64,000 bases of DNA from Owenia fusiformis (GCA_903813345.2 CAIIXF020000002.1:30126926-30190925), one strand, 5' to 3'. Counted from the stretch's first letter, positions 1 to 47,835 are shown. Made by a program: numbers and translations. The notes: generated by a model from the letters alone, not told the origin.

Positions 1-222
1 GTGACCACATTTAAAAAGGATAAAGGGTAAGTTGTCTATTTTTGTCCATTGGGCTTTTCTGGTAATACAATATGTTGCAAACTGCTGGATGAATCTATAC
101 AATGTATAGTAGAACACTTGGAATATATTTAAAATCTAGTATACCTGTCAAAACAAGATAAATATGCAAGATACATGCTCTTGTAAAAATATATAAACAT
201 GCCAAATAAACATGAACATTTT

Positions 223-246
223 CAATCAATCAATCAATCAATCAAT
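223..246. repeat. (CAAT)6 microsatellite
   Basis: Six perfect tetranucleotide repeats are visible. Otherwise 1-470 is AT-rich with no gene or named element seen. Confidence 0.9.
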
Positions 247-470
247 ATACAGAAGATATAAAAAACAAGTCATTCCCGCTGACTGTTGAGTCTCTGTCAT
301 TAAGAGTGTGTTATATTTTTTAAATTCTAAAAATTAATTAAATTAATTATTATTAATTAAATTATGTTTCACTGCAACATATGTTTCTGGTTGTCTGGTG
401 GCTCTATATTATATAGATATTGTTTAACAATTATAAAATAAATTGAATTGAATTGTACACATACATAGAG

Positions 471-590
471 GTTATTTAATGGGAGGTTTTTGATACAGGG
501 TATATCTGAGGGAAATACAATATATCTATCTAGATATATTGTATTTACCGAGGAATATACCCTGTATCAAAAATCGAACATTTAATAACT
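471..590. repeat. Foldback palindrome (GATACAGGGTATAT arms)
   Basis: Two arms of about 55 bp pair around a centre near 530. The left includes GATACAGGGTATAT and AATACAATATATCT; the right is their complement in reverse. Beyond the arms even GTTATTTAAT and its inverse match. It belongs to the same foldback style as 19095, 25820 and 26795. Confidence 0.8.
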
Positions 591-929
591 GATTTATTCT
601 ATACTTTTAGCCAGAACCAGATTTATCCTATACTTAGTAGATTTTGAAGATTAGTAGACTATATTTAAGTACGCATTGAATGTTGTGGAACCCTCATGTA
701 ATAATAAATGTAACCAGAACAACGGCAATGCCAAAGCGTAGCGAATCCCATCGAACAGAAATGGCTGGCATTTTTACAAACAAAATATATAGCAAATACA
801 TTATTATTATGTATCATAAAATGACACACATAAGAAAGGCCACCATTTTCAAAATGATTGCTCACTAGCTGAGTTGTCATCAGGAGAAGTAATATGCTTT
901 TAAGTAGCCACATATAAAATTTTTAAAAA

Positions 930-2130
930 CTGCACACACGCACATGTAAATGGTGGCCATTTTTTAAAATGGCCGCCTACTACCCAAAATGTCATAAGAC
1001 AATTTGCAATCCTTACGAGTATTCACATATCAAATATGAACAAAATCGCTCTATTACTTTTTGAGTTATAATAAAAAATGTAAAATAACACACATGAAAA
1101 TGGTGGCCATTTTTCAAAATGGCCGACTACTCCCGAAGGTTTTATTAGACAATGTGCCATGCTTAAAGTATTCACATATCAAATACGAACAAAATCGCTC
1201 CAATACTTTTCGAATTATAGTAAAAATGATAGCCATTTTTTTAAATGGCCGCCTACTATGCGAAGTATCATGAGACAGTGTGCAAGGCTCATGAGTATTT
1301 ACAACGCTCCACTAGTTTTCAAGTTATAGTAAAAAACGAAAAAATGGTGGCCATTTTTCATAATGGCCGTCTACTACCCAAAGTGTCATTAGACAGTGTG
1401 CCATGCCTATAGTATTCACATATAAAATATGAACAAAATATAATATGAACAAAATCGCTCTACTACTTTTTGAGTAATAGTAAAAAATGTAAAATAGCAC
1501 CCAAAATGTCATTAAACATTGTGCCATGCTTAAAGTATTCACATACCAAATATGAACAAAATCGCTCCACTACTTTTTGAGTTACAGTAAAAAATGTTAA
1601 AAAACACACGTAAAAATGGCTGCCATTTTTCAAAATGGCCGCATACTACCCAAAATGTTATTAGACATTGTGCCATGCTTCAAGTATTCACATACCAAAT
1701 ATGAACAAAATCGCTCCACTACTTTTCAAGTTACAGCAAAAATCGTAAAATGACGTGCGAAGGCAGCCATTTTTCAAGATGGCTGTCATGTATTTCTTCT
1801 TTATTTACATTTCTAGCTTAATCAATGTCCTATATAACTTTTTTACATTCAAAACATATGGCTATTACAGTTTTATATGCAGAACCTAAATAACTGTAAA
1901 ATGGGCACTAAAATGGCCGCTATTTTTAAATGAGCGGCCATTTTGAAAATTGTTTTTTGAGCAGAACTTCTACCCCCATTAGGTATATGTGTACAAAATA
2001 TAAACAGAATCGGGCCAACAGTATTTGAGTTATTGCCCGGACGGACGGACGGACAGACGGACGTACGTACGTACGGATGTACGTACGGACGGACGGACGG
2101 ACGGAGGCGTTCCCTATATCCCTCCAAACT
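930..2130 (-). mobile_element. Composite 'ggccattt' repeat element with CGGA/CGTA tract
   Basis: About six degenerate units of 117-153 bp each contain AAAATGGCCGCC-like blocks and GAACAAAATCGCTC (positions near 1030, 1180, 1430, 1550 and 1695). They are followed by CAGAACTTCTACCCCC, AATCGGGCCAACAG and a tract of CGGA/CGTA tetramers at 2038-2105. The same parts recur in reverse order and orientation at 60115..61285, so they form one element type. No transposase was seen. Confidence 0.75.
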
Positions 2131-2247
2131 TCGTTCGATGGGATAATTACAATCAAAACATAAATATCATATCTAAATGTAAAGGTCTTAACATTCATTG
2201 TTTTTTAAAAACTTTTAACATAAAACGAAATTCCCGGGAATTGTTGC

Positions 2248-2301
2248 GCGGGTGATATATATATCTCCCGCTAACCTCAACGGGAGATATATATCACCCG
2301 C
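2248..2301. repeat. Short hairpin with GCGGGTGATATATA arms
   Basis: The arms GCGGGTGATATATATATC and GATATATATCACCCGC, with CTCCCG and CGGGAG inside, flank the loop CTAACCTCAA. Confidence 0.8.
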
Positions 2302-2362
2302 TCACCTCAGATATCAATTATACAAGTATATTCCCGCATGCTATTTAGTATTTACATATAAC

Positions 2363-2407
2363 ACTACTAAGTATGGGATAAACACTGTTTATCCCATACT
2401 TAGTAGT
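2363..2407. repeat. Perfect 45-bp palindrome with GTATGGGATAAACA arms
   Basis: ACTACTAAGTATGGGATAAA is mirrored exactly after a short centre. The GTATGGGATAAACA core is the same as in the centre of the 1.13-kb palindrome near 26384. Confidence 0.85.
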
Positions 2408-2779
2408 ATATCAACCCTGATATCATCCCCCTAATCCCGATACCATCCCTGATATCGTCCCTGTCCCAAATATGTGATTTATCACTTGCTATTATATACC
2501 TGCTATTGCCCTGACCATGGTATAAAGTATTATACAGTATATAGTAGATATTCCAATGCAGATCATTCTGTCTGACTGATACACAGCTATCATTTAATAA
2601 TCATCAAAGTCCTTAAACACTAATATTTTTGAAATGCGATCAAGATTAGAGCAATGGATGGTTCAGCCTTTTTTAAAAGCTGATCATTTTTGGCATTGAC
2701 CATACACATATCTCTTACCTCACTTGAGTCGGAAAGGTGTGGCAATTTCAAATTGCATGTTCATGTCAATTTCTTGAAT

Positions 2780-3606
2780 CAATAAACCTAGCCAATATTT
2801 CAATATGAACACAACTTCAGGGCTGTAAAATGTACAATTGGAAATATTTTGACCTAATGAGACACATTTTCTCACAATTAAAGACAGTTGAAACTCTGAA
2901 ATACTGGTTGGGTATTTCAATATGAATGCCATCAACTTCAGGGCAGTAAAATGTACAATTGGAAATATTTTGACCTAATGAGACACATTTTCTCACAATT
3001 AAAGACAGTTGACACTGAAATACTGGTTGGGTATTTCAATATGAATGCCATCAACTTCAGGGCAGTAAAATGTACAATTGGAAATATTTTGACCTAATGA
3101 GACACATTTTCTCACAATTAAAGACAGTTGACACTGAAATACTGGTTGGGTATTTCAATATGAATGCCATCAACTTAGGGCAGTAAAATGTACAATTGGA
3201 AATATTTTGACCTAATGAGACACATTTTCTCCCAATCAAAGACGGTTGAAACTCTGAAATACTGGTTGGGTATTTCAATATGAATGCCATCAACTTCAGG
3301 GCTGTAAAATATACAATTGGAAATATTTTGACCTAACGATACACATTTTCTCCCAATCAAAGACGGTTGAAACTCTGAAATACTGGTATTTCAATATGAA
3401 TGCCATCACTTCAAGGCTGTAAAATGTACAATTGGAAATATTTTGACCTAATGAGACACATTTTCTCACAATTAAAGACAGTTGAAACTCTGATATACTG
3501 GTTGGGTATTTCAATATGAATGCCATCAACTTCAGGGCTGTAAAATGTACAATTGGAAATATTTTAACCTAACAAGACGCATTTTCTCCCGATTTAAGAC
3601 AGTGGA
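2780..3606. repeat. Satellite of about 119 bp, seven copies
   Basis: The marker TAAAATGTACAATTGG recurs at about 2826, 2947, 3066, 3185, 3305, 3419 and 3541, so units are 115-121 bp. Copies are about 90% alike or better, with small deletions. The open frames in it are products of the repetition. It lies beyond the end of TDO. Confidence 0.93.
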
Positions 3607-3889
3607 AATTTTGAAATATTGGCTGGAATTGACCAACACAAAAATAAATGAGAACACCTCTGCAATTTGATACTGCCGCAAGTTTCTGACCTTAAGAGAT
3701 CATAGGGCATGAATGTGAGAATCGATTGAAGCATACAGCTAGTGATGAAAATTATCAGCTTTTGAAAAATAAAGACTGGGCTATTAAAAGCATTGCTTGA
3801 CAACATACATGTATAATAAAAAAGAGTGGTCAAGGAACTTGGTAATTACTCTCAAAAACTAATACAAATTCTTCTAAAATTACACACTA

Positions 3890-4067
3890 CCATGGGCGTA
3901 GCGTCTGGTACGCTGGGTACGCACAGGCGTACCAGATGGTTGCAAATTCGCTCCAAATACAACCAAAATGACCCCCTAAAGACTTGTTTTTTGTTTCTCT
4001 CTACTCTCGCTCCCATGCAGGCTCCCGTGGTGGCGTACTACTTAGAAAAATAGCGCTACGCCCATGG
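3890..4067. mobile_element. MITE-like element with CCATGGGCGTAGCG ends
   Basis: The inverted ends CCATGGGCGTAGCG and CGCTACGCCCATGG enclose 178 bp with repeated GGCGTAC motifs. Related 'cgtagcca' fragments occur at 7838, 27548 and 53936. No coding capacity. Confidence 0.7.
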
Positions 4068-5030
4068 CTACATATTAATAGAAACATTTATGAGCAATCC
4101 ATATTCTAATTCAATTTATAGTACAGTACTGTAGATGTAAAAATATACAAATCATTCTCTGACAGATGAGCACCTATTATTTTAATTAATACAAATGTTT
4201 TAAAAACATTTATTATATACATGTACTACATGTCCATTTACAAGCATTATGCATGTAAGATTAATTTATAGTGAATGTACTGCAATATAACACAAAATCC
4301 CATATTCTGACTGATGTGCAACAATTTGATTAAAAACGCAACATATGATACAGTTGTTGAAATGTTGAAAAGAACTATAAGATTTGAGATGATAAAACGG
4401 TATAAGAAATAATGTTATCTCAACTCCTCTGTATCATTTGTTGCTTATATAAAAATAGAATATATATATATGTACTAAATAAGCTATATATTACCATTTT
4501 TATGAAATAAACTTCCTATTTATTTATACATCAATATCTCCCAATTGTGCATCATATGTAAACATACATATATGTACATATATGTATGTCCATGCACCCC
4601 TTGGGGTGTCATTTAGTCCAAATAAATGATGCGTCATGAGACTACAGGATTATGTGTGTCCATACAATACTTTATGGAAAAATACATCAATATTTTAGAT
4701 GCAAAACATTTGTGCATTTCAGATAAAATAGTTTCATATGCAGACCTATGGCCTCCTTCGGGGAGATTCAGTTATATTAATCTTTTTGAAAATAACATGT
4801 TTGAGAACCATCAGGTACAAGAGGCCACATATTTCACTAAACAAACATTTTGCATGTACAAATGTAGTGTTTTGCTTATTTTTAATATTTGATTGACATA
4901 CAATTTAATTGACTCCTTACTGTGCAAATAAAGAACTTTCTGGTTCAAGTCTGATGCAGGGCTATAAAGACTTTCATCACCACTTTCTATCCAGGCTCAT
5001 TACAGTAGATTATAAGTCAGATTCATTTCA
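4068..5030. other. AT-rich DNA beyond TDO exon 13b
   Basis: This stretch probably holds the 3' UTR and flank of isoform 13b. It contains short AT dinucleotide runs and a palindrome of TATATGTA type near 4565-4590. I see no gene. Confidence 0.4.
4519..4524 (-). terminator. Candidate poly(A) signal for TDO exon 13b
   Basis: AATAAA on the minus strand lies about 600 bp after the exon 13b stop. It is in AT-rich DNA, so chance occurrence is possible. Confidence 0.3.
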
Positions 5031-5075
5031 CCATGGGCTCTATCAGTGGTAGAGCCCATGGGTGGTAGAGCCCAT
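5031..5075. repeat. CATGGGCTCTA hairpin and direct repeat
   Basis: CATGGGCTCTA is followed by its inverse TAGAGCCCATG twice within 45 bp. It lies about 40 bp past the exon 13b stop codon, in the presumed 3' UTR. Confidence 0.75.
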
Positions 5076-5116
5076 GATTTCACCCAGGACCTGGGGCATG
5101 AGGTTTTCCACATAGA

Positions 5117-5396
5117 TTATATCTCAGATTCAATATCCTCGGAAGACTGAGATGTCATGCTGTCCTCCAAAACTGACGAACTTGCTGAACTTGATTGCGA
5201 AGTCTGCCGAATTGTTTTTTGTTTTCCTTCTGATTTAGCCTCGTTCTCAAGATTGACATGATTGATGAGGTCTGCTAGATTGTCTGTTGCTATGGAGAGC
5301 CTCGTTTTCATAATGAAGGTCAGTGGCGGTATGTAGTTAACTGGTATCAGATATGTAGACAGGTTGAATAAGTCTACGAAAACTTTGTAACGGTCA
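5117..5396 (-). CDS. TDO2: TDO alternative terminal exon 13b (longer isoform, 433 residues)
   Basis: This second last exon, about 4.6 kb beyond 13a, follows a strong acceptor TTTTTATTGCAG and begins in the same phase. It encodes [19 protein letters not shown], then a different tail ending in a Ser/Asp/Glu-rich segment ([21 protein letters not shown]) and TAA. About 27 of the first 36 residues match exon 13a. The serine-acidic tail resembles the end of vertebrate TDO more than 13a does. Both exons are open and have good acceptors, so mutually exclusive use is likely. Alternatively 13b could be an unused relic, but its intact frame argues against that. Confidence 0.88.
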
Positions 5397-5689
5397 CTGC
5401 AATAAAAATATAAGATAATAAGAATAGTATAAAAACAATATAAAAATACATCATGTAGATCTGAAGGATTCTGTTATGGTGAAACACCACAGGTTTTAAT
5501 GCCCATGGGAGCTAAACTGAATGAAAAATAACTTTATTTTAGTCCCAGGAGTGTCAAAAACAAAATGAGAGAGTGCTTTGCTTGCGATATTTAGGGCAAA
5601 TTAGTTAGAAACTTAAAAACAAAATATTACCACCTGTTATATAATTGTAAATGGTTACAGAAGTGTAACATACATAACAAATCTGCTTC

Positions 5690-6080
5690 TAGTCAACTTG
5701 GACCCAAGTTAACTTGGATTATAATCAACTTGGGCCCTAATTTAAGTTGACTCAAGGCAGAGTCAGACCCTAGATAACTTGGATTATAATATACTAGCAG
5801 ACAGTAAGGTTTAGAAAATGGGTTTGTAAATAAAATTGGTTAAAATACACATAAACTACTAATGCATTTATCATATATGTAATGGCGTTACGCATCCCAG
5901 GCAAAAATCTAATCCATTTGTTAAAAAATATTATTCCAAAATTTTTTGACTCGTTAGAAATTACATTTATAAATAAAAAAAATAAATCTTGAAATATTCC
6001 AAATATTCATAATATTTAGCAAGTTTCACCGTTAGTATAGCAAAATATAACTTGGTCCGAGTTGACTAGGATCTGAGTTG
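5690..6080. repeat. Dispersed AACTTGG motifs between the two terminal exons
   Basis: Motifs such as GTCAACTTGG, CAAGTTAACTTGG and AACTTGGATTATAAT recur in both orientations at 5692-5792 and again at 6050-6082. It looks like an eroded foldback element. No gene is seen here. Confidence 0.45.
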
Positions 6081-6589
6081 ACCAAATGCAAATAATGGGA
6101 GTTTTACTGTTGTAGTTTTAGAAATGGTGCTACCGTTAAGTGCTATATTTTGCTTCATGTATATACAGTATTTTAATAAATATTCAAACAAAAGACAAAT
6201 TTGGTTTGCAAGTGTAAATATATATTGTTTTTCAAGATATTTATGTTAATCAAATGATCAAATCATTTTATATTATTTATAAATATAGAATAATAAATTC
6301 TGCATTACAAGTTTTCTCACAGTATATGACAGCAGTGTTGTGAAGAAATAGCAGTTTAAAAAATAGTAATTCACAAAAATATCTGTAATCTGAAGAAAAC
6401 GTCTACAAGTCTATGATTTTTCCTTCCTTGTATCTGACAATAGTTCATTCATCAATTATATAGTATCGGACAGGGGCACATCGGCAGTAGTAATAATGGT
6501 TAAAAGATGGCAGTGTTGAAATCAAATGTGTCTATATCTACTGCTGCCATCTTTACATCCGCCTAAAACCATTTGTACATATTCAAATG

Positions 6590-6795
6590 CTAATGTTATA
6601 AAAATCGTGAGCTCACTAAAATCAGTTTTGAAGGGCCTCAAAAATGGGCCTTTTTGGACATAATTTGGTTTTTAGGCCTATTTAAGGCCAATTTATCAAA
6701 TAATGGGCACAATTTAGGGTTTTAGGGCCCAACATTTTTTTCCAGACTCATAATTTGCCCCCCCCCCCCTTGTTGATTTCTGGATCCGACGCTGA
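6590..6795. mobile_element. 'ggcc' dispersed repeat ending CTTGTTGATTTCTGGATCC
   Basis: It contains GGGCCT and AAGGCC motifs in an AT background, then a run of nine or more C and TTTCTGGATCCGACGCTG. The same family recurs at 17600..17926 and 47480..47835. No open reading frame of note. Confidence 0.6.
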
Positions 6796-7834
6796 AAATA
6801 TTATGTATGTACCATTTAATGGGTAAGGAACTTGACACAAAGTATTGTCCTAGATTTAAGGAATTTTGAAATGGCTATTCTCGAGAATCAGAATATTGAC
6901 CAGCTATTATTGCCCCAAGATGGGGAAAGTTAGTCCTAGGATGATTTTTATTTTGTCAAAATCCCCACTGTTTCCTTTATGGAGGGTCTCACACAAACCT
7001 ATGAAAGGTGCATAGCATACCCTTCATATACGATTGATAATCCTACACCTCTCAAAAGTCTCTCTTTGGCTGATGACATCTTAAGACGGACCACCAAGGA
7101 CTAAGGAAATCTCATCATCAAAACTATGTTTCTTTAAATTGTTCAATTTTTGAAATTTTTGAAATTTCACTTATAGTACATATGCACTCCCATGTAAATA
7201 ATTACTACTTTCAAAAGAATACCCTCCATTATTTGTAGTTTATAGTTTTGATGCACTTAAAAAATAGAGTAGTCATGCAATTCTTAAAGCATTCCAAGCA
7301 TTGCAAAATAATTAACGAATTTAGTATGTACACATATGTTAATAATGCTACATATGGTAACAATACGGTGATAATATGGTTATATAAATCTATAATGGAA
7401 TGTTTTCATACATAATATCAAAGTTATAACTCAAAGTATATAGGTTTTTATTTTCATATTCAAAAATAAACTTATACACGTGTGTGAAGCCTGAACAAAG
7501 CTGACACGTGTTCCTTCAATTGGGCACATGTTCATTCTTTGACTATTTGACCTTAACATACGTGATTAAGTTTCTAACCTCATTCAGAGTTTAGAAAGGT
7601 AACATTCACACGTACATATACATGTACTTTAAAAAAATCGTTCAATGTAATTGTCATTTTATTTTTAGAAAGAATTGAGAAAACAACCCAGACTGTTTTG
7701 ACAAAAAAATAAAAATGACTTTTTACATTGATGATAGTCATCAATTGAATAAATTGATGTGTACCAATGTGACATTTTGTCACTATGCACTGTACCATTA
7801 AAATAAGTTAAGTAGATAATAAATGGTTAAAGTA
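6796..7834. other. Non-coding stretch of the 13a-13b interval
   Basis: I see no repeat family, RNA gene or exon here, only AT-rich unique-looking sequence. Confidence 0.4.
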
Positions 7835-8010
7835 AGGCACGTAGCCAGTGGGGATTGAGGCCCCCCTGGCCAGAAATTCTTTCAAAATCATGCAGTTTTT
7901 CACCATTCTGAGCACTTTTTTCATGATTTTTGCCAAAAACTGTCAAAAATCCCCCCCCCCCTTGACAAAAGCTCCCCCTTGGTAAAACCGCCCCCCCTGG
8001 GGTTATAAAC
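7835..8010. mobile_element. 'cgtagcca' dispersed repeat
   Basis: It begins CACGTAGCCAGTGGGG and contains AATCATGCAGTTTTTCA and GAGCACTTTT, then C-rich runs. Near-identical blocks occur at 27545..27740 and 28165..28345. Confidence 0.6.
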
Positions 8011-8136
8011 TCATTTGGTCCTCATGTGTGTCTTACTTATAACACTAATAGTTCATACCAGTCAATATCAAAAATGTATCGAGTATTTTTCTGCTGCCTC
8101 AAACAATTATTATACACTCAATAGATATTCAAGCAG

Positions 8137-8418
8137 GGTTGGCTCCCAGAATGCAACATCGATATTCTGTCCCATATATGGGCATGTCTTGATACAAAAT
8201 TTGAATTCAAACTGCTGACATTTTGTTTACTTCAACATTTGAATCGTGAATTTTGGTTTTATTTCCTAACAAAAAATACCAAAACTCACAAGAAATGATC
8301 AAGATATTGATTCAAAAGATTAGAACTGTTTATTTTGAAGTTAAGTTATAGCCTGTTTTAATTTCAGAAAATAACGATAATTGGAAAATATTGAGTTTCG
8401 ATCCTGGGAGCCAATCCT
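8137..8418. mobile_element. MITE with GGATTGGCTCCCAG ends, 282 bp
   Basis: The left end GGTTGGCTCCCAGAATGCAA is mirrored on the right by CTGGGAGCCAATCC. A shorter member with the same ends is at 50731..50847. Confidence 0.65.
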
Positions 8419-9242
8419 CCTTGGATATTCTTGGAAATATGAAACACCCACTCATACCAAATATGGTGTACATTTGCTTCTTACACAATATTATTCTAGT
8501 ATGTGAAGTTCAAAATTCACATATATCATTCAATATAACAATACACTTTTCAGTGTGATCACAGATATGCATGACTAGTCGCAATTAAATAGGTTATAAA
8601 ATACTTAAGTACCGAATCCCTGATCACATATAACACCTGAGTGAATTAATTGTAACACCTGGTTGGGCAAAAATGCCTGGACAGGCGTCACTTCAGGCGA
8701 TTGGTCCAAACAAAAGAAGTGAGGTATAAACATACATAAAAGGCTCTAAATTGCTCAGTAATATAAAATGGTCCATATAATGTAAAATTAATTGACTTCT
8801 GAAAGCATATAATTGGGTATTTATTAGAATCTGGTCAATTAAAACACCTTTAAAAACTCTTACTTCAAAGATTTTTCCATTTTGGCGCATAAAGAAATAA
8901 ATCAGAAGTATTTTGATAAATTAAGTTCAGTTCAGTTCAGTTTTGGTAGGTTGTTTTTGCAAAAGTATAATTAGGTATTAAATATGATTCATAAATAAAG
9001 AAGATTGTCCCAAAGGGAACCACATTTGTGTGCAGGACACAATTAAATCATATTCATGACATTTCACTTGTTAATTTTGGCACATATTGCTGCTCTATGA
9101 CATTGGGCAATAAGGGGTAAAGTGCAAAAAAACTTTATTCTTGAGAGCTTTCTTTTGGCAATGTGGGCCGTTTTAAATGACCTGAGTCCACTTTGGATAT
9201 ATAACCCACTCAATTAACATTTACCTTTGTGTATTAGGAAGT

Positions 9243-9413
9243 ACAGTGAATCCTGTAAAGTGGAACACCTCCATTAGTGGAACACTTTTCAGAGTCCCAA
9301 GAACAACTGACTTAATGTTAAATGAACCTTTACAGGTGGAACACCTCACAAGTGGAACACTATCTAGAGGTACCAAAGGTGTTCCACTTAGACAAGTTTT
9401 ATTTTACAGAAGT
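9243..9413. mobile_element. 'GTGGAACACC' repeat
   Basis: GTGGAACACCTC and GTGGAACACTTTTC recur several times and appear inverted at the end (GGTGTTCCACTT). A weaker relative is at about 28825-28880. The ends look like degenerate terminal inverted repeats. Confidence 0.5.
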
Positions 9414-9524
9414 ATGCGATAAAGCATTGGATAATATATTCATAGGAAGTATCCAAGGCCTTTTGTAGCTCAACTGGGTACTACCCATGTGAATAGTGAA
9501 TTTAAAGTAATGTTAGGTTGTGCA

Positions 9525-9530
9525 TTTATT
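9525..9530 (-). terminator. Candidate poly(A) signal for TDO exon 13a
   Basis: AATAAA on the minus strand lies about 430 bp after the exon 13a stop codon. Cleavage would be expected 10-30 bp further down. It is inferred from the hexamer and its position only. Confidence 0.35.
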
Positions 9531-9956
9531 TAACAAGCCCGTCCCAAGAGGAGGGACATTGGGGGAAACTGCCCAACCCCCCCCCCCCCTTTTCAAACAA
9601 ACATTTTTTAGGGACTTGTATCTAATGAATAAATATGGCTCTCGGATATGCTCAAAATGTACCAGAGAGGGTCTAAGTTTCAAATTTTTTCTAAGAGCTT
9701 TGCGTTGGTGTGTCTGCGGCACAATCCATTCGTACGCAAAAGTCTTGGATAATCCTTCGAACGGGCCTGTTTAATTACATAGATGTTATTGGTGCAAGAT
9801 ACAGTGTATTTTGTGCTGACTTTCCCCAAAAATTGTCATTACAAATTTTAAAATTGTACAGTTGTGGTGATTGCACATTGGAATCACTAGATTGGAGTAA
9901 CGTCACACTCCTATGACATCAGACCCAGCTGACATCAACTGACATCAAATGTCAAA

Positions 9957-45171
<35,215 letters not shown>

Positions 45172-45286
45172 TGTGCCTTCTTTCAGTTATTACTCGACTG
45201 GTGTTTGGTAGAATCTTCTACAAGTCCCTTGGCATCTGAACCAACCGTAAGCTGAACTCCTACTAAATGTAATCTGGTCTATCAGA

Positions 45287-45293
45287 ATTTATA
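45287..45293 (-). promoter_or_regulatory. TATA box of the TDO gene
   Basis: The minus strand reads GAGTATAAATTCTG here, a good TATA element. Transcription would then begin about 30 bp downstream, near 45260, leaving a 5' UTR of roughly 90 nt before the ATG at 45171. A TATA promoter suits a regulated, tissue-restricted gene such as TDO. The start site itself is inferred. Confidence 0.6.
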
Positions 45294-46840
45294 CTCAAGT
45301 TTCAAAACTCCTTCTTTACAAACTTCGAAGTAGACTCACCGACGGTGAAATGCTAATTAGTTTTTTTCAGAAGTCTGCTTGTGAACTCATGGCAGTAGCG
45401 GGAATAAATTGAAGACCTGCAATGCCACGGAGTATGGCGATGATTGGATAAAGTTTGACAGAGAAGGCGTGGCTTGTTTTACGACAACATTCGTTAATTA
45501 TACGAGCGTTATATTTTTAACAGCGTTTGTATTTGAACGAGCGGCTAAAATATCGAACGAACAAATTGCCTTACAAATAGAAAACAGCATGCATTGAAAA
45601 TTGAAATGGCAAGATCACTGTGTATCACGATTGGTTTGGAATAGCCTATGTTTGACATAGAAATATACATCTTATAGGTTAATTAAAGTAAGGTATGGTT
45701 GAAAGAGAATCTATTAAACCAAAACCACTCTTAAAGTTAAAACCTTTTCGATTTTTGTTTGAATTTGTAACCTGATATATATTGCCCAATGTCACTTAAA
45801 ACTTATTTGAAAAAGATTCAGGTGACACCGTGTGACTCCGAGTCCAACTTACTGAAAGCTGAAACTCACGTACAATGTATTATCCCAAAAGCTAACAAAT
45901 CCTAAGCCTCATGAACATATCCTTCCTAAATGTTTCAATCGTTGCCATGTTTTAATGCTCTGATACTCCGCCCATACTTGAGGTATACTAACATAATAAT
46001 ATCAAAGACAATAGATTGAATCTAAAGAGCAACATTGTTAATCCTAGGGCTAAACAATCTATGTTAATGAAGAGCTTCTGAAGACTATCAAATAACCTAC
46101 CATTGTCAAGACGGCTACGTTGCGACCATAGGCCAAGAGTAAAGTAATAGTAAGTCGTATATAGAAGAGACAGGTGAACAAGTCTGACTTAGACCACTTG
46201 TTAAAATGGAGATTTCAACAATATTTATTGTATTATTTTCAGAAAGTCACAACAAGATGACATCCAAATGGTAAACACTGAATCAGATTTTATCGATATT
46301 CCCCAGATTCTTAGACAAAAGTCCCAGTTTTTCATCGGTAGCCTACCGATTTTCGTTAAAAACTAGTTCCGATTTTTAGCGAGATACTCCCGATTTATAT
46401 AAGAGTGTAATAGACTAGATGCGAGTAGTACAAACATGATTTACGTCATTAGTATCCAAAATTCAGTGAAATCTACCTCAAGTACATCTAAAAATATGGC
46501 TTCAAAAATTGTTTATCCTGGGTTGTTTATCAACTTTGAAAAGGAAGACGGAAAGTATCGCAAAATATTTCGGACAGTCATATGTTGGATTTTGGCTATT
46601 TTCTGAGGATATAAAAAGGCACATTGATGCATTACCCCCAGGAAAAGCACTCATAGAGATGATAAGATAATTTCGACATTGAGACAGGGAAGATGCAAAC
46701 AACCCACCCACATGTTTTTCTGAAATGTTGTTCTAATTTTCAACCCCTTCCACCACTGCTTCTGCAATTTTTGTTACATCAATATGTTGCGTCTTGACAC
46801 AGTTAACCCCTTTAAAGGAAAGGGTAATTCCTTTTTGAAC
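45294..46840. other. Upstream flank of TDO
   Basis: No confirmed exon is seen. A 62-codon plus-strand open frame (45409-45597) lacks an ATG start, and a 32-codon membrane-like minus-strand stretch (46101-46196) has splice-like edges. Both are listed as rejected. Confidence 0.35.
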
Positions 46841-46899
46841 AAGTGGAAAACAATATTTCCCATGTTATTTTCCCAAAGGAAAAGTCATGCGATCCATTG

Positions 46900-46976
46900 C
46901 TTTCAGCTTCATTTTGGTCACCAATAATGGATATCTTTAAATATCCACTATGGGTGACTAAAATTAAGCTGAAAGC
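46900..46976. repeat. 77-bp hairpin (CTTTCAGCTTCATTTTGGTCA arms)
   Basis: TTTCAGCTTCATTTTGGTCA is mirrored by TGACTAAAATTAAGCTGAAA around ATATCTTTAAATAT. A one-armed relative is at 30650-30700. Confidence 0.85.
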
Positions 46977-47479
46977 TGAAAGATTTTTACTAGATATTCC
47001 CCAAATGATAGTAAGCTTAATCTAAATCAAAAACATCCAGTTAATTCACCAATAAGGACAAACCAATTATCTCCTGGATTCACACCCCGGGATTCACACC
47101 CTTTTAATCCAAGTCAAAAACATCCAGGTAATTTACAATAATGATAAACCAATTACATCCTAAAATCCAATAATGATCAATCAATTCTTGATTCACAAAC
47201 TGACTAGTTCACACCTTCACACAAAACATTCAGTTCTTTTCTAATAAGATAAACCCTGTATTCACACCTTTCAAAAACATCCTGTTGTTTTCCACTAATT
47301 TGTCATTAATTAGGGTTAGGTGTTAGGACAATATTGGTTCTTTGATTACATTGTAATTTTGAAGGAAGTTGCATCAATTTTCGTAAATTCAAAACAAATC
47401 TTTATGCCATAATCGCACCCCACACGACTGAAAACCAATGCTGATCGCCCGCCCCCACTCTGACTGAAAACTGGCGACA

Positions 47480-47835
47480 CCCTTGTATAACATAAACGGG
47501 CCACAAAATTTAGACCCAAATTTTTTTTCCTGACTTGAAATGTGGGTCCCCCTTGTTAGCTTCCAGATCCGCCACTGTCCTTTACAATACAAAGGGGCTT
47601 GGTTTAGCATGGGAAATTTTTTTTTGGGGGGGGGGGGGGGTAGCGGGAGGAGGGGGGTTCGAGCCCCCCTTACAAAAAGCTGGCTACGGGCATGTAACGC
47701 CGTTATTGAGTTCAACGACGTTGAACTACCTCCCCCTGGGACGGGCCTTTTTGGGTATTACTGGGCCTATAAGGCTTTATTTAAATTTTAGGCCAAATTA
47801 TCAAGAAAATGGGCCTTGGATTTCCAAAATTTGTT
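47480..47835. mobile_element. 'ggcc' dispersed repeats, double copy
   Basis: Two oppositely oriented pieces meet near 47580. Both have the AGATCCGCC or GGGCCTTAT signature, with a run of about 13 G at 47627-47641. Related to 6590 and 17600. Confidence 0.6.

Noticed and set aside
9462-9500. tRNA-like word GTAGCTCAACTGGGTA
   Set aside because: It resembles an A box, but no B box or cloverleaf follows at the right distance.
45409-45597. Plus-strand 62-codon frame next to the TDO promoter
   Set aside because: It has no ATG start, no convincing splice sites and no family I recognise, although its composition is less AT-rich than its surroundings.
46101-46196. 32-codon minus-strand stretch resembling a membrane segment, with GTAGGT donor and an AG acceptor
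   Set aside because: It is short, the acceptor has a poor pyrimidine tract and neighbouring exons are missing. It could be chance; worth checking only with transcript data.
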